Origin: Planctomycetota bacterium
GTDB lineage: Bacteria > Planctomycetota > B15-G4 > SIAN01
Assembly (NCBI GenBank): GCA_028289345.1
Contig: JANQQL010000010.1
Coordinates: 682,001-746,000 of the forward strand
Direction of reading: 5' to 3'
Length of the DNA stretch: 64,000 bases
Every line of letters begins with the position of its first letter. Position 1 is the stretch's first letter. Of the stretch, positions 54,267 through 63,924 are shown piece by piece. The translations under genes and the position numbers were made by a program. The notes beneath the pieces are model-generated. The model was not told the origin of the DNA and ran no database searches. It saw only the letters and a program-made list of their open reading frames with translations.

Positions 54267-54521
54267 ATGGAGTCCCCCTTTCGCGATGACGGTTTCCCGA
54301 CTGTCGCCACAAAGGCGTGCCGAGGAGCGACTCGCCTTCTTGGTGGATGACCACGACTCATCAGGACGGGGATCGATTGTCGGAAGACGTTGACGAGCTG
54401 AAAGACCCGCGATCATTCCGAGGGCTATTTCGGAGAAGGTCTCGCTGCTTCGGAAGCCAGGCTCGTCTCTCCTTGCCAATGAAGAAGTCCCCACGACTCG
54501 TCTCCTCGACAGCAAGACAAA

Positions 54522-54554
54522 CAGCCTCGCGGAAGAAACACTCCCGCGAGGCTG
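54522..54554 (-). terminator. Intrinsic terminator of the FG-GAP gene
   Basis: Perfect 11-bp stem CAGCCTCGCGG (54522-54532) / CCGCGAGGCTG (54544-54554) with an 11-base loop, followed on the minus strand by TTTGTCTTG. It begins 24 bases after the stop of the gene at 54578. The rest of 54267-54577 has no gene. Confidence 0.75.
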
Positions 54555-54577
54555 CGTCGGGATGCAATCGGTCAACG

Positions 54578-55810
54578 TCAACGACCACCGGGAATCTCAA
54601 AAGCGTGAACCGTGCTCGGGGGAGACGGCGGAGGGAATCCGGGCGCCAAGGCCCCGCCGTCCGGAGCGCCCGCCAAAAGGAGTCGTCCGGACACAGCCAC
54701 CTCGGAGCCCAGCGCATCCAGCACTTCAGGATTCGGTGCGAAGAGCTTGGACTTCTCGACGAAGCCAGCTCCCTGGCGCTGGAACACGTAAGCAGCACCT
54801 GCGTAGAACGCTTCCTGGGAATCTCTGGACGCCCCAATCAATGCGATGCTTCCATCAAGGGCGACCGAAGCGCCAAACTGCTGACGACTCGTCGGGTCTT
54901 GGGGAGTCAAGGTACTGCGGTATTCGAATCGATTCCGACGTCGCTGGAACACGTAAGCCGCGCCTTGATCCGGGAGATCACCCGATCGAGGTGCGCCGAC
55001 CAAGAGAACCCGATTGTCGAGCGCGATGCTGAGCCCGAAGCCGTCGAACTGAGAGGAGCCCTGGGGGGCGCGCACTTGTTGCTGCGGAATCCACTGGTCG
55101 CCGAATCGACGAAACAACGCCACTCGCCCTCGCCCGGAAGGCTGGGTCGCTCCTGGGCTAGAGATCGCCAACCAGTCCCCACTCATCGCCACGTCCAGCC
55201 CGAAGAGCTGGCCGGTGCCAGCAGATGGGGCCGTCATCTTTTGGATCTGATTCCATTGAGCGCCGTCGAACTCGTACGCGTAAGCGGCTCCTGCCCCGTC
55301 CACTCCGGCCGCGTTGGCCGAATGGGACCCCACGACGAGCTGATTTCCTTGCAGCGCCAGTGCCGTTCCGTAGCCGGAGGAATCCACGGAATCGGAGGTC
55401 GTGAGCTTCTGCTCGAGATTCCAGTCGTTCCCGGATTTTCGAAACAAATACACGGCACCCGTATCAAACCCATGCGTGTCGTCACCACGCGCAGTGACCG
55501 CGATGACGTCCCCAGAAAGGGCGACGGTGTCTCCGAAGAAGTCGGCAAAGGCGAGCCCCGCCGGCCGCAGCAATGCCGTCTCTTGCCAAACATCACCATC
55601 ATGTTCGTAGACTCGAGCCGTGCCGCTCCGGGGATCCAGAGCGGCCCCCACCACTGCCCGGTTTCCGTCCACCGCCAGGGCAGCGCCGAAGTCGATGAAA
55701 CCACCCGGGGCGATTTGCTGTTCGCTGTAGCGCGTGGACTGCGCCTGGCCCGAAGCCGCGAGGCCCACCAGCATCGCAGCCGCCAAAAGTTTGTCGCTGT
55801 AACGAATCAT
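54578..55810 (-). CDS. Exported FG-GAP repeat beta-propeller protein
   Basis: A 410-residue protein with signal peptide (DKLLAAAMLVGLAASGQAQS) and AGGAG six bases before ATG 55810. Seven blades of the form 'FG.svA..g....vGA.......GaaYvF': FGAALAVDGNRAVVGAALD, FGDTVALSGDVIAVTARGDD, YGTALALQGNQLVVGSHS, FGLDVAMSGDWLAISSPGA, FGLSIALDNRVLLVGAPRSG, FGASVALDGSIALIGASRDS, LGSEVAVSGRLLLAGAPDGG. Such proteins are abundant in Planctomycetota and probably lie at the cell surface; no enzyme activity is expected. A second FG-GAP gene lies 301 bp upstream on the same strand. Confidence 0.87.
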   Translation of the reverse strand: MIRYSDKLLAAAMLVGLAASGQAQSTRYSEQQIAPGGFIDFGAALAVDGNRAVVGAALDPRSGTARVYEHDGDVWQETALLRPAGLAFADFFGDTVALSGDVIAVTARGDDTHGFDTGAVYLFRKSGNDWNLEQKLTTSDSVDSSGYGTALALQGNQLVVGSHSANAAGVDGAGAAYAYEFDGAQWNQIQKMTAPSAGTGQLFGLDVAMSGDWLAISSPGATQPSGRGRVALFRRFGDQWIPQQQVRAPQGSSQFDGFGLSIALDNRVLLVGAPRSGDLPDQGAAYVFQRRRNRFEYRSTLTPQDPTSRQQFGASVALDGSIALIGASRDSQEAFYAGAAYVFQRQGAGFVEKSKLFAPNPEVLDALGSEVAVSGRLLLAGAPDGGALAPGFPPPSPPSTVHAFEIPGGR

Positions 55811-56111
55811 GAGGATCTCCTGAAAGTGCAGTGACCGGTTCCCGAGTGACTCTTTTGCAAGTCCGGGACCAAATCGCCGCCCCAGGAGCCTCGGAGGCTC
55901 GTTGAGTGGTTGTTACCGATGGGTGCCGTTTCAGGGGAAAACGGTCTCGACTGCTGACCCTAGCCGCGTGGACAACACCCTCGACCCAACTCCACGACGC
56001 CCTGGGGGCTCTTGGAAGGTCGCCTGCCACGGAGAGGTGAGACTGAGCTCGCCGATCTTTCCGGGACTCGGATCTTTCCTCACCACTCGAGAAAGTCTCG
56101 AGGTCGACGGG
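55811..56111. other. Gap between the two FG-GAP genes
   Basis: 301 bases; no gene seen. A small hairpin GAGCCT-CGG-AGGCTC occurs near 55890 and may be a weak terminator. Confidence 0.4.
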
Positions 56112-58808
56112 TCACTCACCAAGTCGGTCGTGATTCGAGAGGACCGGATCCTCCAAGATCTGATTCGGGAACGCGGAATTCTTGCGAAGGTCTTTCCAGA
56201 GATAGAACGCGCCACAGTCGGTGACGTCCTTGTGGTTGGCGGAGGACGCGCCAGCAAGCAAATCGAGGCGCCCATCTCCGGTCACATCGGCCAGTTGCAT
56301 TCCGACGCCTCGAGTGACCGATGTGAGAGAATCTCCGTTCCGCCGCTGCGCGGGCCGAACGCGAAGCCACGCGTCGGCACTGACATCGCTGCCCGTTCCC
56401 AGAGACTCTCCGCCCACCCAAAGGTAAACCGATCCGTAGAGACACCCGTCGATCCTCTTCCGATAGGCAGAGATCACAATGTCCAGGCAACCGTCTTCCG
56501 TGACATCAGCGAAGGCGATCCCCGGAGCGGAAGAGCCATTGCGACCAAGGTTGTCTTCGTTCTCTGCCCCCTCGACGAGTAGGGTCGAATCGGGAACCAA
56601 GGTGCCTGACAACGCGGGACCGCCATTCCAAACGAATGCTGCTCCTTGGTCGACAACTGTTCCCACGTCGGCCCAAGGGCTCCCGGAGACAATGTCCAAG
56701 ATCCCATCTCCCGTCACATCCACGAGCTCGAAACCGACGCGGTCGGTCAACTGGAGGGAATCTGTCGGGTTCGGAGCGAAGAGAATCGCCGTTTGAGAGG
56801 ATGTTCCGGACACCGCGCCCGGTCCCCCGGCCCAAACGTAAATCGCGCCGGAGTTCGCGACGCCAACATCCGCTCGTGCACTCCCGATCACCACGTCCTC
56901 GATCCCATCAGCAGTCACATCGCCGAACTTGATCGCCTGCAGTCCGCCGGAGCCGAGTTGCAGGCCGATGTTCGTCGGAGGAGCCAGCGTGGCAGCCGGA
57001 GCCACATTGCCGACCAAGGACGAGCCACAACTCCACACATACACCAGTCCCACATGAAAGCCACCGTTGTGGTCGTCGAACGGCGCCGCCAAAAGGATCT
57101 CTGGTTGGCCATCGCCCGAGATATCACGCCGGAAGATTCCTGCCTGTCCGCCGAACTCTTCCGAGCCGGCGGCTCCGGGAGCCGACAGGGTCGCATGGGG
57201 ATGCAACGTTCCCGACAGGGATGCGTCCCCGGCCCATACATACGCGGCGCCCGAGTCGGTCAAACCGCCATGGTCCGCGAGGGGAGCGGAGAGGAGGACA
57301 TCATTGATGCCATCCCCCGTGGCATCGAAAACCTTCAAAGCATGAACGGGAAGGGACTCGAAGTCGTCCTCGCTGGCTCCCGGAACTGTGAGAGTCGCCA
57401 GCGGGAGTTGGATTCCGCTGGTCGTGGGAGCAAAGTCATAGACAAAGATTGCCCCCGTGTCCGTTTCCCCACCAATGTCCGCATAACAAGCACCGACGAT
57501 CAACTCCCTTTGTCCATCTCCCGTGATGTCTCTCCAATACAGACTGTGGCTGTTCCGGAGAGTGGGGAAGGGTTCGTTGTCCATCCGGCCGAGAAGTGTC
57601 CCAGGATCGGACACGGTGAACACCGCCGTAGGAAGCGGAGTCCCGGACAGACCCGGCCCCCCTCTCCAGAAGAAAATCGCTCCCTTGTCCCCATCCCATC
57701 GAGAGTTCACGAATAACAAGTCGTCGAAACCATCTCCGTCGTAATCCGCCACGTGCGCAGAGCGAGGTCCTCCCGAGGGAAACCGATCATGTGGATCGGC
57801 CTTGAGGATGGCCAACGGATCGGGCTCTCCCACGAGTCCGGGCCCGCCCTCCCAGACATACACCGCTCCCGAATCGCCAAGTCCATCCACGTCCATGAAC
57901 GGAGCAACCACGATGATTTCACGAATTCCATCGCCAGTCAGATCGCGGAATGTGACACTGACTTGCCCATCCGCCGCCCCCCCGAGGTAATCAAAGAACG
58001 CCGGATCCGAGTGCCGGAGAATCGCGGAGGGAAGGGGATTGGAAGCCATCTCATCGCTGCCAAGCCACACGAAGACAGCTCCCGAGTCCGCGGCGTTGCC
58101 GACATCGTTGGCAAGAGCAGCCACCGCCACGATGTCGTCGAACTTGTCCCCGTTGACGTCCAGCACGAAGAGCCCAGGATCTCCTTCAGTTCCCAGAGTC
58201 TCGGTGAGCATGTCTCCTTGAAGAGTCTCTGGGATCATCATCCTGACGTCCGCAACTCCCTCGACGAACTTGCCGCCAAACCAGACGAATGCCGCTCCGA
58301 AATCGAGTCCCTGACCGTCGCGCTTGCTCGCAGTGATGAAGTCCAACACTCCATCGCCGTTGACATCTCCAGTGAGAGTTTTCCCAACGAATGGTCCCGT
58401 CACGACATCAATCGCCACCTCGCGCCGGGTTCGCAGCTGCGGGCGAGTGTCAGAGAAGGCCTCGAACACAAGGCAGTAGTGACCGGGAATTTCTGGAAAC
58501 CATCGAAACTCGCGTTGAGCTTCTCCCTCGTGGTGCCGCGCCGGCGTGAACAAGGCTCCCGGCGGCGGGTTGAGCAAAACCAAGTTGATCAGACCTCCCT
58601 GCGGATCGCTTGCCGTGACGGTGAACGTGTGACCGCGACTCCCCAGCCACATGGGACGCGGTGGAAGATCCGTTGTCAGCACAGGTGGTGCGTGAGCCAT
58701 GCGCTTGGGAAGCTCTCGGGACTGTGCTTGGATTGAATGAAAGACTGAAGAAATGACAACGAAACCAACGATCAAGGCAAAGCAGTGAATGCCGGACAGA
58801 CGAGTCAT
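56112..58808 (-). CDS. Large exported FG-GAP/VCBS repeat protein
   Basis: 898 residues with signal peptide (FALIVGFVVISSVFHSIQAQ); GGAGA precedes ATG 58808, chosen because the frame upstream would bury the signal. Residues about 40-140 form an Ig/cadherin-like domain (HTFTVTASDPQGGLINLVLL). The rest is a run of about eleven repeats with calcium loops: DVNGDGVLD, DVNGDKFDD, DLTGDGIRE, DYDGDGFDD, DITGDGQRE, DATGDGIND, DISGDGQPE, DVTADGIED, DVTGDGILD, DVTEDGCLD, DVTGDGRLD. Most are followed by 'sGAvyVW.GGpgL.G'. That is more than one seven-bladed propeller, so probably two. It is a surface or secreted protein. Confidence 0.85.
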   Translation of the reverse strand: MTRLSGIHCFALIVGFVVISSVFHSIQAQSRELPKRMAHAPPVLTTDLPPRPMWLGSRGHTFTVTASDPQGGLINLVLLNPPPGALFTPARHHEGEAQREFRWFPEIPGHYCLVFEAFSDTRPQLRTRREVAIDVVTGPFVGKTLTGDVNGDGVLDFITASKRDGQGLDFGAAFVWFGGKFVEGVADVRMMIPETLQGDMLTETLGTEGDPGLFVLDVNGDKFDDIVAVAALANDVGNAADSGAVFVWLGSDEMASNPLPSAILRHSDPAFFDYLGGAADGQVSVTFRDLTGDGIREIIVVAPFMDVDGLGDSGAVYVWEGGPGLVGEPDPLAILKADPHDRFPSGGPRSAHVADYDGDGFDDLLFVNSRWDGDKGAIFFWRGGPGLSGTPLPTAVFTVSDPGTLLGRMDNEPFPTLRNSHSLYWRDITGDGQRELIVGACYADIGGETDTGAIFVYDFAPTTSGIQLPLATLTVPGASEDDFESLPVHALKVFDATGDGINDVLLSAPLADHGGLTDSGAAYVWAGDASLSGTLHPHATLSAPGAAGSEEFGGQAGIFRRDISGDGQPEILLAAPFDDHNGGFHVGLVYVWSCGSSLVGNVAPAATLAPPTNIGLQLGSGGLQAIKFGDVTADGIEDVVIGSARADVGVANSGAIYVWAGGPGAVSGTSSQTAILFAPNPTDSLQLTDRVGFELVDVTGDGILDIVSGSPWADVGTVVDQGAAFVWNGGPALSGTLVPDSTLLVEGAENEDNLGRNGSSAPGIAFADVTEDGCLDIVISAYRKRIDGCLYGSVYLWVGGESLGTGSDVSADAWLRVRPAQRRNGDSLTSVTRGVGMQLADVTGDGRLDLLAGASSANHKDVTDCGAFYLWKDLRKNSAFPNQILEDPVLSNHDRLGE

Positions 58809-59491
58809 GACGGCTTTCTCCGAACAAAGGTGGAGCGAAGAGTCGCGGAGAATGGAATGGTCGCGTGAATGAACACTCCAGAACACAAGCGATCATATCC
58901 CCGTGTCAACTCCCTCGAAACGGTAGTCACAGCTCGCACCGCAATCGCACCCGAAGGAAAGCCGAACAGTTCGCACTTTCCTCCAACCGCGCAGTCACGT
59001 GTTGTGGATCCGCTTGCACGGCCATCAGGATCCCCCACTGGAAGATTCCCTTCGATGTTCCCGATCGTCGGTTCCTCGAAGCAGCAATTCGTTTCCCTGA
59101 AATCAAGGCACATGCACGGGCAATCCAATGAAACCATCCGCGGATCAGCGAGAGCTCTGGGGGGAGCAGAAAGCACTTCGACGGCTTCGTGCCCTGAGAC
59201 ACTCACGTGGCGTCCCCGACACTCAGTCGAAAAAGTCCTGAGAAATTTCCGAGTTTCTCACCGCCTGACGAAGCAAGAGTTGCGAACGACGGATCCCGCA
59301 GAAGGGGGAAATGGTCTCATTCGCCGACTCGAGCTGCCGGCAAACGGCGGCCGCCCCCCGACACCCGGGCTCCCCCTTGCCGCCAAAGAAAGACGACGCG
59401 GATTCCTTGCTTCTGAGGAATCCGTAGGGACCATGGCGTTCGACGGCATCCAAGCAACCCGATCCGGACCGAAAGAAAGGCCTCGAGCGAG
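58809..59491. other. Divergent intergenic region, FG-GAP gene / flavodoxin-fold gene
   Basis: 683 bases. A 208-codon plus-strand frame crosses it but has non-protein-like composition and no start signal. A hairpin CGGATTCC (59399-59406) / GGAATCCG (59417-59424) with a 10-base loop lies about 70 bases before the next start and could be regulatory. Confidence 0.45.
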
Positions 59492-60241
59492 ATGACGGAA
59501 CTGTCCAAGAAGCAGGCTCAGATGTGCGAGGACAGCAAGTGGGACTTCAGTGATCTGAAGGCGCTGTTTCTCAACTGCACGCTCAAACGTTCCCCGGAGA
59601 TGTCCCACACCCAGGGGCTGATCGATATCTCCAAAGCGATCATGGAGAAGAACGGCGTGACGACAGAAGTCATTCGCCCGATCGATCACGACATCGCCAC
59701 GGGGGTCTGGCCGGACATGACCGAACACGGCTGGGACACCGATGAATGGCCAGCGATCTTGAAGAAGGTCATGGACGCGGAGATTCTCGTAGTCACCACC
59801 TCCATCTGGCTGGGCGAGAAGACTTCCGTGTGCACTCAGACAATCGAGCGCCTCTACGCCGCCTCCCACCTGTTGAACGACGAAGGCCAGTACGCCTACT
59901 ACGGACGGGTCGGGGGTTGCCTGGTCACCGGCAATGAAGACGGCGCCAAACACTGTGCGATGAACGTCCTCTATTCACTCCAGCATCTCGGTTACACGAT
60001 TCCCCCTCAGGCCGATGCTGCGTGGCTTGGCCCCGCAGGTCCTGGCCCGTCCTACCTAGACGAAGGATCCGGCGGCCCGGAGAACGACTTCACCAACCGC
60101 AACACCACCTTCATGACTTGGAACCTGATGCACGCGGCGCGGATGATCAAAGACGCTGGGGGGATCCCCGCCCACGGCAATCAGCGATCTTCTTGGGACG
60201 CGGGTTGCCGGTTCGATTTCGACAACCCGGGGCACCGCTAG
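59492..60241 (+). CDS. Flavodoxin-fold NADPH-dependent FMN reductase-like protein
   Basis: A 249-residue cytoplasmic protein of the NADPH-dependent FMN reductase/flavodoxin group: first strand and phosphate loop DLKALFLNCTLKRSPEMSHT, then AEILVVTTSIWLGEKTSVCT (flavin loop), QTIERLYAAS, and GRVGGCLVTGNEDGAKH with the dinucleotide-contacting loop. It ends with a long helix (MTWNLMHAARMIKDAGG). It likely reduces flavin or a quinone-like substrate using NAD(P)H. Cys residues at the flavin loop could make it redox-sensitive. ATG 59492 follows GAGCGAG. It stands alone, with long spacers both sides. Confidence 0.82.
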   Translation: MTELSKKQAQMCEDSKWDFSDLKALFLNCTLKRSPEMSHTQGLIDISKAIMEKNGVTTEVIRPIDHDIATGVWPDMTEHGWDTDEWPAILKKVMDAEILVVTTSIWLGEKTSVCTQTIERLYAASHLLNDEGQYAYYGRVGGCLVTGNEDGAKHCAMNVLYSLQHLGYTIPPQADAAWLGPAGPGPSYLDEGSGGPENDFTNRNTTFMTWNLMHAARMIKDAGGIPAHGNQRSSWDAGCRFDFDNPGHR

Positions 60242-60605
60242 TCAACGCGGATGCCCTCACGCCCAACGCGACGGTCCAAGGGTTCCCAGAGTCACAAGAG
60301 TTGATCTGTCGAGAATCGACTTCCCGACCTCTTTTCTAGAGCGCAGCTCCCTGAGACTCGGGGACCACCCTCGTCTTTGGATTCAAATTGCATCCACGGG
60401 GGGAATCTCAGCGAAGATTCTCTTGGCTAAGTCAGAAGCATCCGCCTCAATTCCGTGAGTGCTGCCCCCCAGCCAGCGGTCTCCAAGCACGACACGAACA
60501 AGATTGGTGTTCACGACCGCGTGACAGTTGCTCCAACCTGAGGTGACCACAGAAGGCCCCCATTCGGATCAACTTGCGTCACAGACATTCTGGAAGGAAC
60601 CCGAC
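60242..60605. other. Intergenic region before the LRR membrane protein
   Basis: 364 bases; no gene or strong terminator seen. AAGGA just before 60606 is the ribosome-binding site of the next gene. Confidence 0.4.
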
Positions 60606-62651
60606 ATGGCGACGGAAGATGAACGCAATCCCTCAACATTTCGGGAGGAAACATCCCAGGAACTTCACGAACTTCGCTCCACAGTTTCGTCACTGCAGAT
60701 ACTCGTGGAGACGCGACTCGCGGTCCAGACCGCGAACACAAAGTGGCTCATTGTGATCGGCCTTCTCATTCTCGCCACGCTCGGATACACCAACTTTGTC
60801 AGAATTCCCGCCGAAGCGTCGGCCAAAGCGAAAGATGCGGTGTCTGGAGCTGTCGATGCGGCGGTTGACAAGGCCGTTCCAAGCGAGGTCAGCACGGCTG
60901 TCCCTCTTGCGGTGTCCTCTCAACTTCAGAGGATCGTCCCCGAGCAGATCAATCGTTCACTCGCTGAGACCCTGCCGAAGACGGTGGAGGAGAGCATCTC
61001 CGATGCACTCCCACGAGAAGTCGACGAGAAACTGACACGATCTGTTCCGAAGGAGGTGCGCAACCAGCTGCCCACTCAGATCAAGCGAGAACTCGACCAG
61101 GTGTTATCCGCCGCCGTGACTCGGGAAGTCGATTCCAAAGTTGAGGCCGCTGTCTCCTCCCGGGTGGAGGAACGGCTCGCCGTTCTGGTCCCGAAGGAGG
61201 TTCACAAGACTCTCGCCGACTCCGTTTCGTCCGAAGTGAGAAGGCAGATGCACTCCGCGATTCCAGAGACCTTAAACCAGATGCTCCCCAACGCAGTCGC
61301 ATCAAGGATCGAAGAGACACTCCCCACGGCTGTCACCGCGGCAGTTGACGACAAAGTCGCGTCCGCGGTGCCGCTCGCAGTCGAAGAACGGGTCGGGCCA
61401 AAGACCTTGGAGTCCGTGGATGCGCTCATGGTGAAGCTGAAGAGCACGGTCAGAGAGTCTCAGAAGGAGCACACGAGGATCACTGGTCTTCTGGCAGAGG
61501 TTTCTGACCTCGAAGCGGCGTTCTCGAACATCGCACGCAACACTGTCATGCGAGAGCTCCACCTCCTTGGCGTCGAGCTCGACAGCTCTCCCGCTGGCAT
61601 CGCCGCCCGTGCTCAGGTCAATGACCAGGCCAATTTCGAAACGATCTGCCACCATCTCACCGAACTACCCGGAGTGACCTCCGTCACCATCGAGGGCTCC
61701 GTCACGACACTCGAGCCACTGACGAGACTCTCGGAACTGGCTTCACTCAGCATCGTTGGAGGCGAATCCGAGCTTGACCTCGATCCGCTCCGCGCCCTGA
61801 AGTCACTGAAGACGATCACATTCTCTCGGTACAAGTTGAAGGACTTGTCCCCTCTCGCAGCGATGCCCTCTCTCGATCAGTGGTCAGGAGCAGACTGTCG
61901 AGCGAGCCTCCAAAGCGACTCACAGGGAGTGGAGGCGCAGATTCATTTCTTTGGCAATCGCTCCCTCGCCAGACTTACCTCGGAGTACCTCTGCCACCTG
62001 CCCGGACTATCAGCGGTACGGATCTCTGGCTCTTGCACGAGCCTCGAGCCACTTTGCCAGCTCAAGGGGCTCAAGCGCGTGAACTGTCCGTTGGACAAGC
62101 TCGACATAAGTCCGCTGCTCCACTGCATAGAACTCGAGCGGCTTGGACTGAAAGATACCGACGTTCGATTTTATGGACAGACACCATCAGCAACTTACTC
62201 AGGCCGAGACAAGCAGGCGCTCGAGAAGATCATCTATAGCTGCCTCAATCCTGCAAGAATCAGGGGACTTACCCTTGAAAACGGCAACAGCCTCGAACCC
62301 TTTGAGTGCCTGGAGGAGCTCCCTGATCTGGAAACCCTCACGATCAAGGGCAGCAGCCGTATTCCAGATTGGATCCAATCCAAGAGAACGCGCGAACCAC
62401 TCAACCTCAGCGGATTGACACGTCTCAAGACCCTCCGAAAACTCCGCGTCGAAGGAAGAGCAAACTACAGCATCCTGGAACGCTCTCCAGGACTTGACGA
62501 GCTTGAGATTGTAGACGCCGAGGTCCGTTCGACCGACTTCGTCGGCTTCACTCAGCTGTCGACGTTGCGCTTCGTGGATTGTGACATCGATGCCGCCGAA
62601 CTGAAGAAGATCCGCGTGTCACTTCCAACAACGATCGTCACCGATTCGTAG
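60606..62651 (+). CDS. Membrane protein with 12-residue amphipathic repeats and leucine-rich repeats
   Basis: 681 residues from ATG 60606 (AAGGA seven bases upstream). Order: N-terminal coiled-coil-like segment (ELHELRSTVSSLQILVETRL), one transmembrane helix at about 47-64 (WLIVIGLLILATLGYTNFV), then about 210 residues of 12-residue repeats with pattern 'xVPxxVxxxLxx' (IVPEQINRSLAE, TLPKTVEESISD, ALPREVDEKLTR, TLPTAVTAAVDD). The last half (about 345-680) consists of irregular leucine-rich repeats (SVTTLEPLTRLSELASLSIV, TDFVGFTQLSTLRFVDCDID). The repeats and LRRs would be extracytoplasmic. I know of no named family with this combination. It is monocistronic. Confidence 0.7.
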   Translation: MATEDERNPSTFREETSQELHELRSTVSSLQILVETRLAVQTANTKWLIVIGLLILATLGYTNFVRIPAEASAKAKDAVSGAVDAAVDKAVPSEVSTAVPLAVSSQLQRIVPEQINRSLAETLPKTVEESISDALPREVDEKLTRSVPKEVRNQLPTQIKRELDQVLSAAVTREVDSKVEAAVSSRVEERLAVLVPKEVHKTLADSVSSEVRRQMHSAIPETLNQMLPNAVASRIEETLPTAVTAAVDDKVASAVPLAVEERVGPKTLESVDALMVKLKSTVRESQKEHTRITGLLAEVSDLEAAFSNIARNTVMRELHLLGVELDSSPAGIAARAQVNDQANFETICHHLTELPGVTSVTIEGSVTTLEPLTRLSELASLSIVGGESELDLDPLRALKSLKTITFSRYKLKDLSPLAAMPSLDQWSGADCRASLQSDSQGVEAQIHFFGNRSLARLTSEYLCHLPGLSAVRISGSCTSLEPLCQLKGLKRVNCPLDKLDISPLLHCIELERLGLKDTDVRFYGQTPSATYSGRDKQALEKIIYSCLNPARIRGLTLENGNSLEPFECLEELPDLETLTIKGSSRIPDWIQSKRTREPLNLSGLTRLKTLRKLRVEGRANYSILERSPGLDELEIVDAEVRSTDFVGFTQLSTLRFVDCDIDAAELKKIRVSLPTTIVTDS

Positions 62652-62787
62652 CCGAAGGGTCAGTTTCTAGCGATCGACCGACCGTTCCGACCAATGAAAC
62701 GCGTGCCAAGATTCTCCAGTGCCGGCTCGAACCATCTTCGCACGAGGAGAGTAGATCCTTGGGAGAACTTACCCAGGAGATCGCGTC

Positions 62788-63924
62788 ATGATCGAGTCAC
62801 TGCCCTTTGCCATTCTGACCGTCGCACTGACCGGAGTTCCCACTCCTGAAACGTTGGCCTCCGAAGCGTTGGCCTCCGAAGCGCTGGACGCTCGACTACG
62901 ACCGGCTGTCGAAAAGTTCTTGGAAGAAAACTCTGTCCCCAGTGCGTGTGTCGGGGTGGTTCTCGACGGAGAAGTCTCCTACACCGCTGCCTTCGGTCAA
63001 CGTCATCGCGCGAACGGAGAGATGGCGACGACCGAGACTCTCTACGGCATCGGTTCGGTCAGCAAGGTATTCACCGCCACTCTGGCGGTCTTGATGGAAG
63101 AAGAAGGCGATCTTAGCTTGGACGACCTGGTCGCGGATTGGTGGCCCAGCGATTCTCCCATGCCTGGGGCTGGCGAAATCACCCTGCGACATCTCTTGAG
63201 CCACACTTCGGGGCTGCCTCGCAGCTCGCCCACTCGCCGTAATCTGGCCATCGACGGTCCCCTCAACCCGGGAATCGCTCTGCCGATGTCTCGAGAGGCC
63301 TTGAGAGAAGGTCTCCGCATGGCCGAACTGCAAAACTCCACTGGCGAAACCTGGGACTACTCAAACTTCGGGGTGAACATCGCAGGGCATGTTCTCGAGT
63401 GCGTTTCGGAACAAGACTTCGAGTCTTTGCTGCGCAAGCGACTCCTGCAACCGCTAGGCATGGACAGCACGGTGATCCATCGATCGGACGAGGACGAACG
63501 CCGCTATGCCGCTCACTACTGGGTCATCGATCCCGAGCGCAAGGAACGCCCCCCGTGGGTTTTCGGAGAGGTCGCGGCAGCGGGAGGCATCAGCTGTACC
63601 ATTGGCGACCTGACACGATTCGTCGCCTACCACTGCGGCAGTGGGGACTCACTTCCGACAACCGTCCGAGAGCGAATGCGGGAACCCATCATTGCGGCCA
63701 ACATCGGCCCCGACGGCATGCAATGCATCGGCTGGTTTCGATACCGTCTTGCAAGTCCGAACGGCCCCCGCACCGTCTACACCCACGGTGGCGAAATCGA
63801 TGGGCACTCCGCCGAGATCCTGTGTGACCCGGAGCATGGCCTGGGACTCGCGGTGATGGTGAATTTGGGGGGATCCACGGCCCCCGATCTGGGGAAAGCG
63901 CTACTCCCTCAACTGATTCGATGA
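62788..63924 (+). CDS. Exported beta-lactamase-like serine hydrolase (class C / S12)
   Basis: A 378-residue protein with signal peptide (MIESLPFAILTVALTG) and AGGAG before ATG 62788. S12 motifs: S-V-S-K in YGIGSVSKVFTATLA, Y-S-N in WDYSNFGVNIAG, and H-G-G in YTHGGEIDGHSA; LRHLLSHTSGLP is also typical. Members are D-Ala-D-Ala carboxypeptidases, esterases or beta-lactamases; antibiotic resistance should not be assumed. It is similar in type to the N-terminal domain of the fusion at 33563. Just after the signal, a 15-bp tandem duplication (62853-62882) encodes LASEALASEAL. Confidence 0.88.
   Translation: MIESLPFAILTVALTGVPTPETLASEALASEALDARLRPAVEKFLEENSVPSACVGVVLDGEVSYTAAFGQRHRANGEMATTETLYGIGSVSKVFTATLAVLMEEEGDLSLDDLVADWWPSDSPMPGAGEITLRHLLSHTSGLPRSSPTRRNLAIDGPLNPGIALPMSREALREGLRMAELQNSTGETWDYSNFGVNIAGHVLECVSEQDFESLLRKRLLQPLGMDSTVIHRSDEDERRYAAHYWVIDPERKERPPWVFGEVAAAGGISCTIGDLTRFVAYHCGSGDSLPTTVRERMREPIIAANIGPDGMQCIGWFRYRLASPNGPRTVYTHGGEIDGHSAEILCDPEHGLGLAVMVNLGGSTAPDLGKALLPQLIR
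62853..62882 (+). repeat. 15-bp exact tandem duplication inside the hydrolase gene
   Basis: GTTGGCCTCCGAAGC is present twice back to back, in frame, adding five residues between signal peptide and domain. It looks like a recent replication-slippage event. Confidence 0.9.

Noticed and set aside
54317-55834. 505-codon plus-strand open frame
   Set aside because: Antisense to the FG-GAP gene; composition is Arg/Ser-rich without domains.
58869-59495. 208-codon plus-strand open frame between FG-GAP and reductase genes
   Set aside because: No ribosome-binding site, low-complexity Ser/Arg/Pro content and no recognisable motif.
62788-63924. Antibiotic-resistance beta-lactamase
   Set aside because: S12 motifs alone do not show beta-lactamase activity; the family includes esterases and peptidases, and nothing around it suggests resistance.
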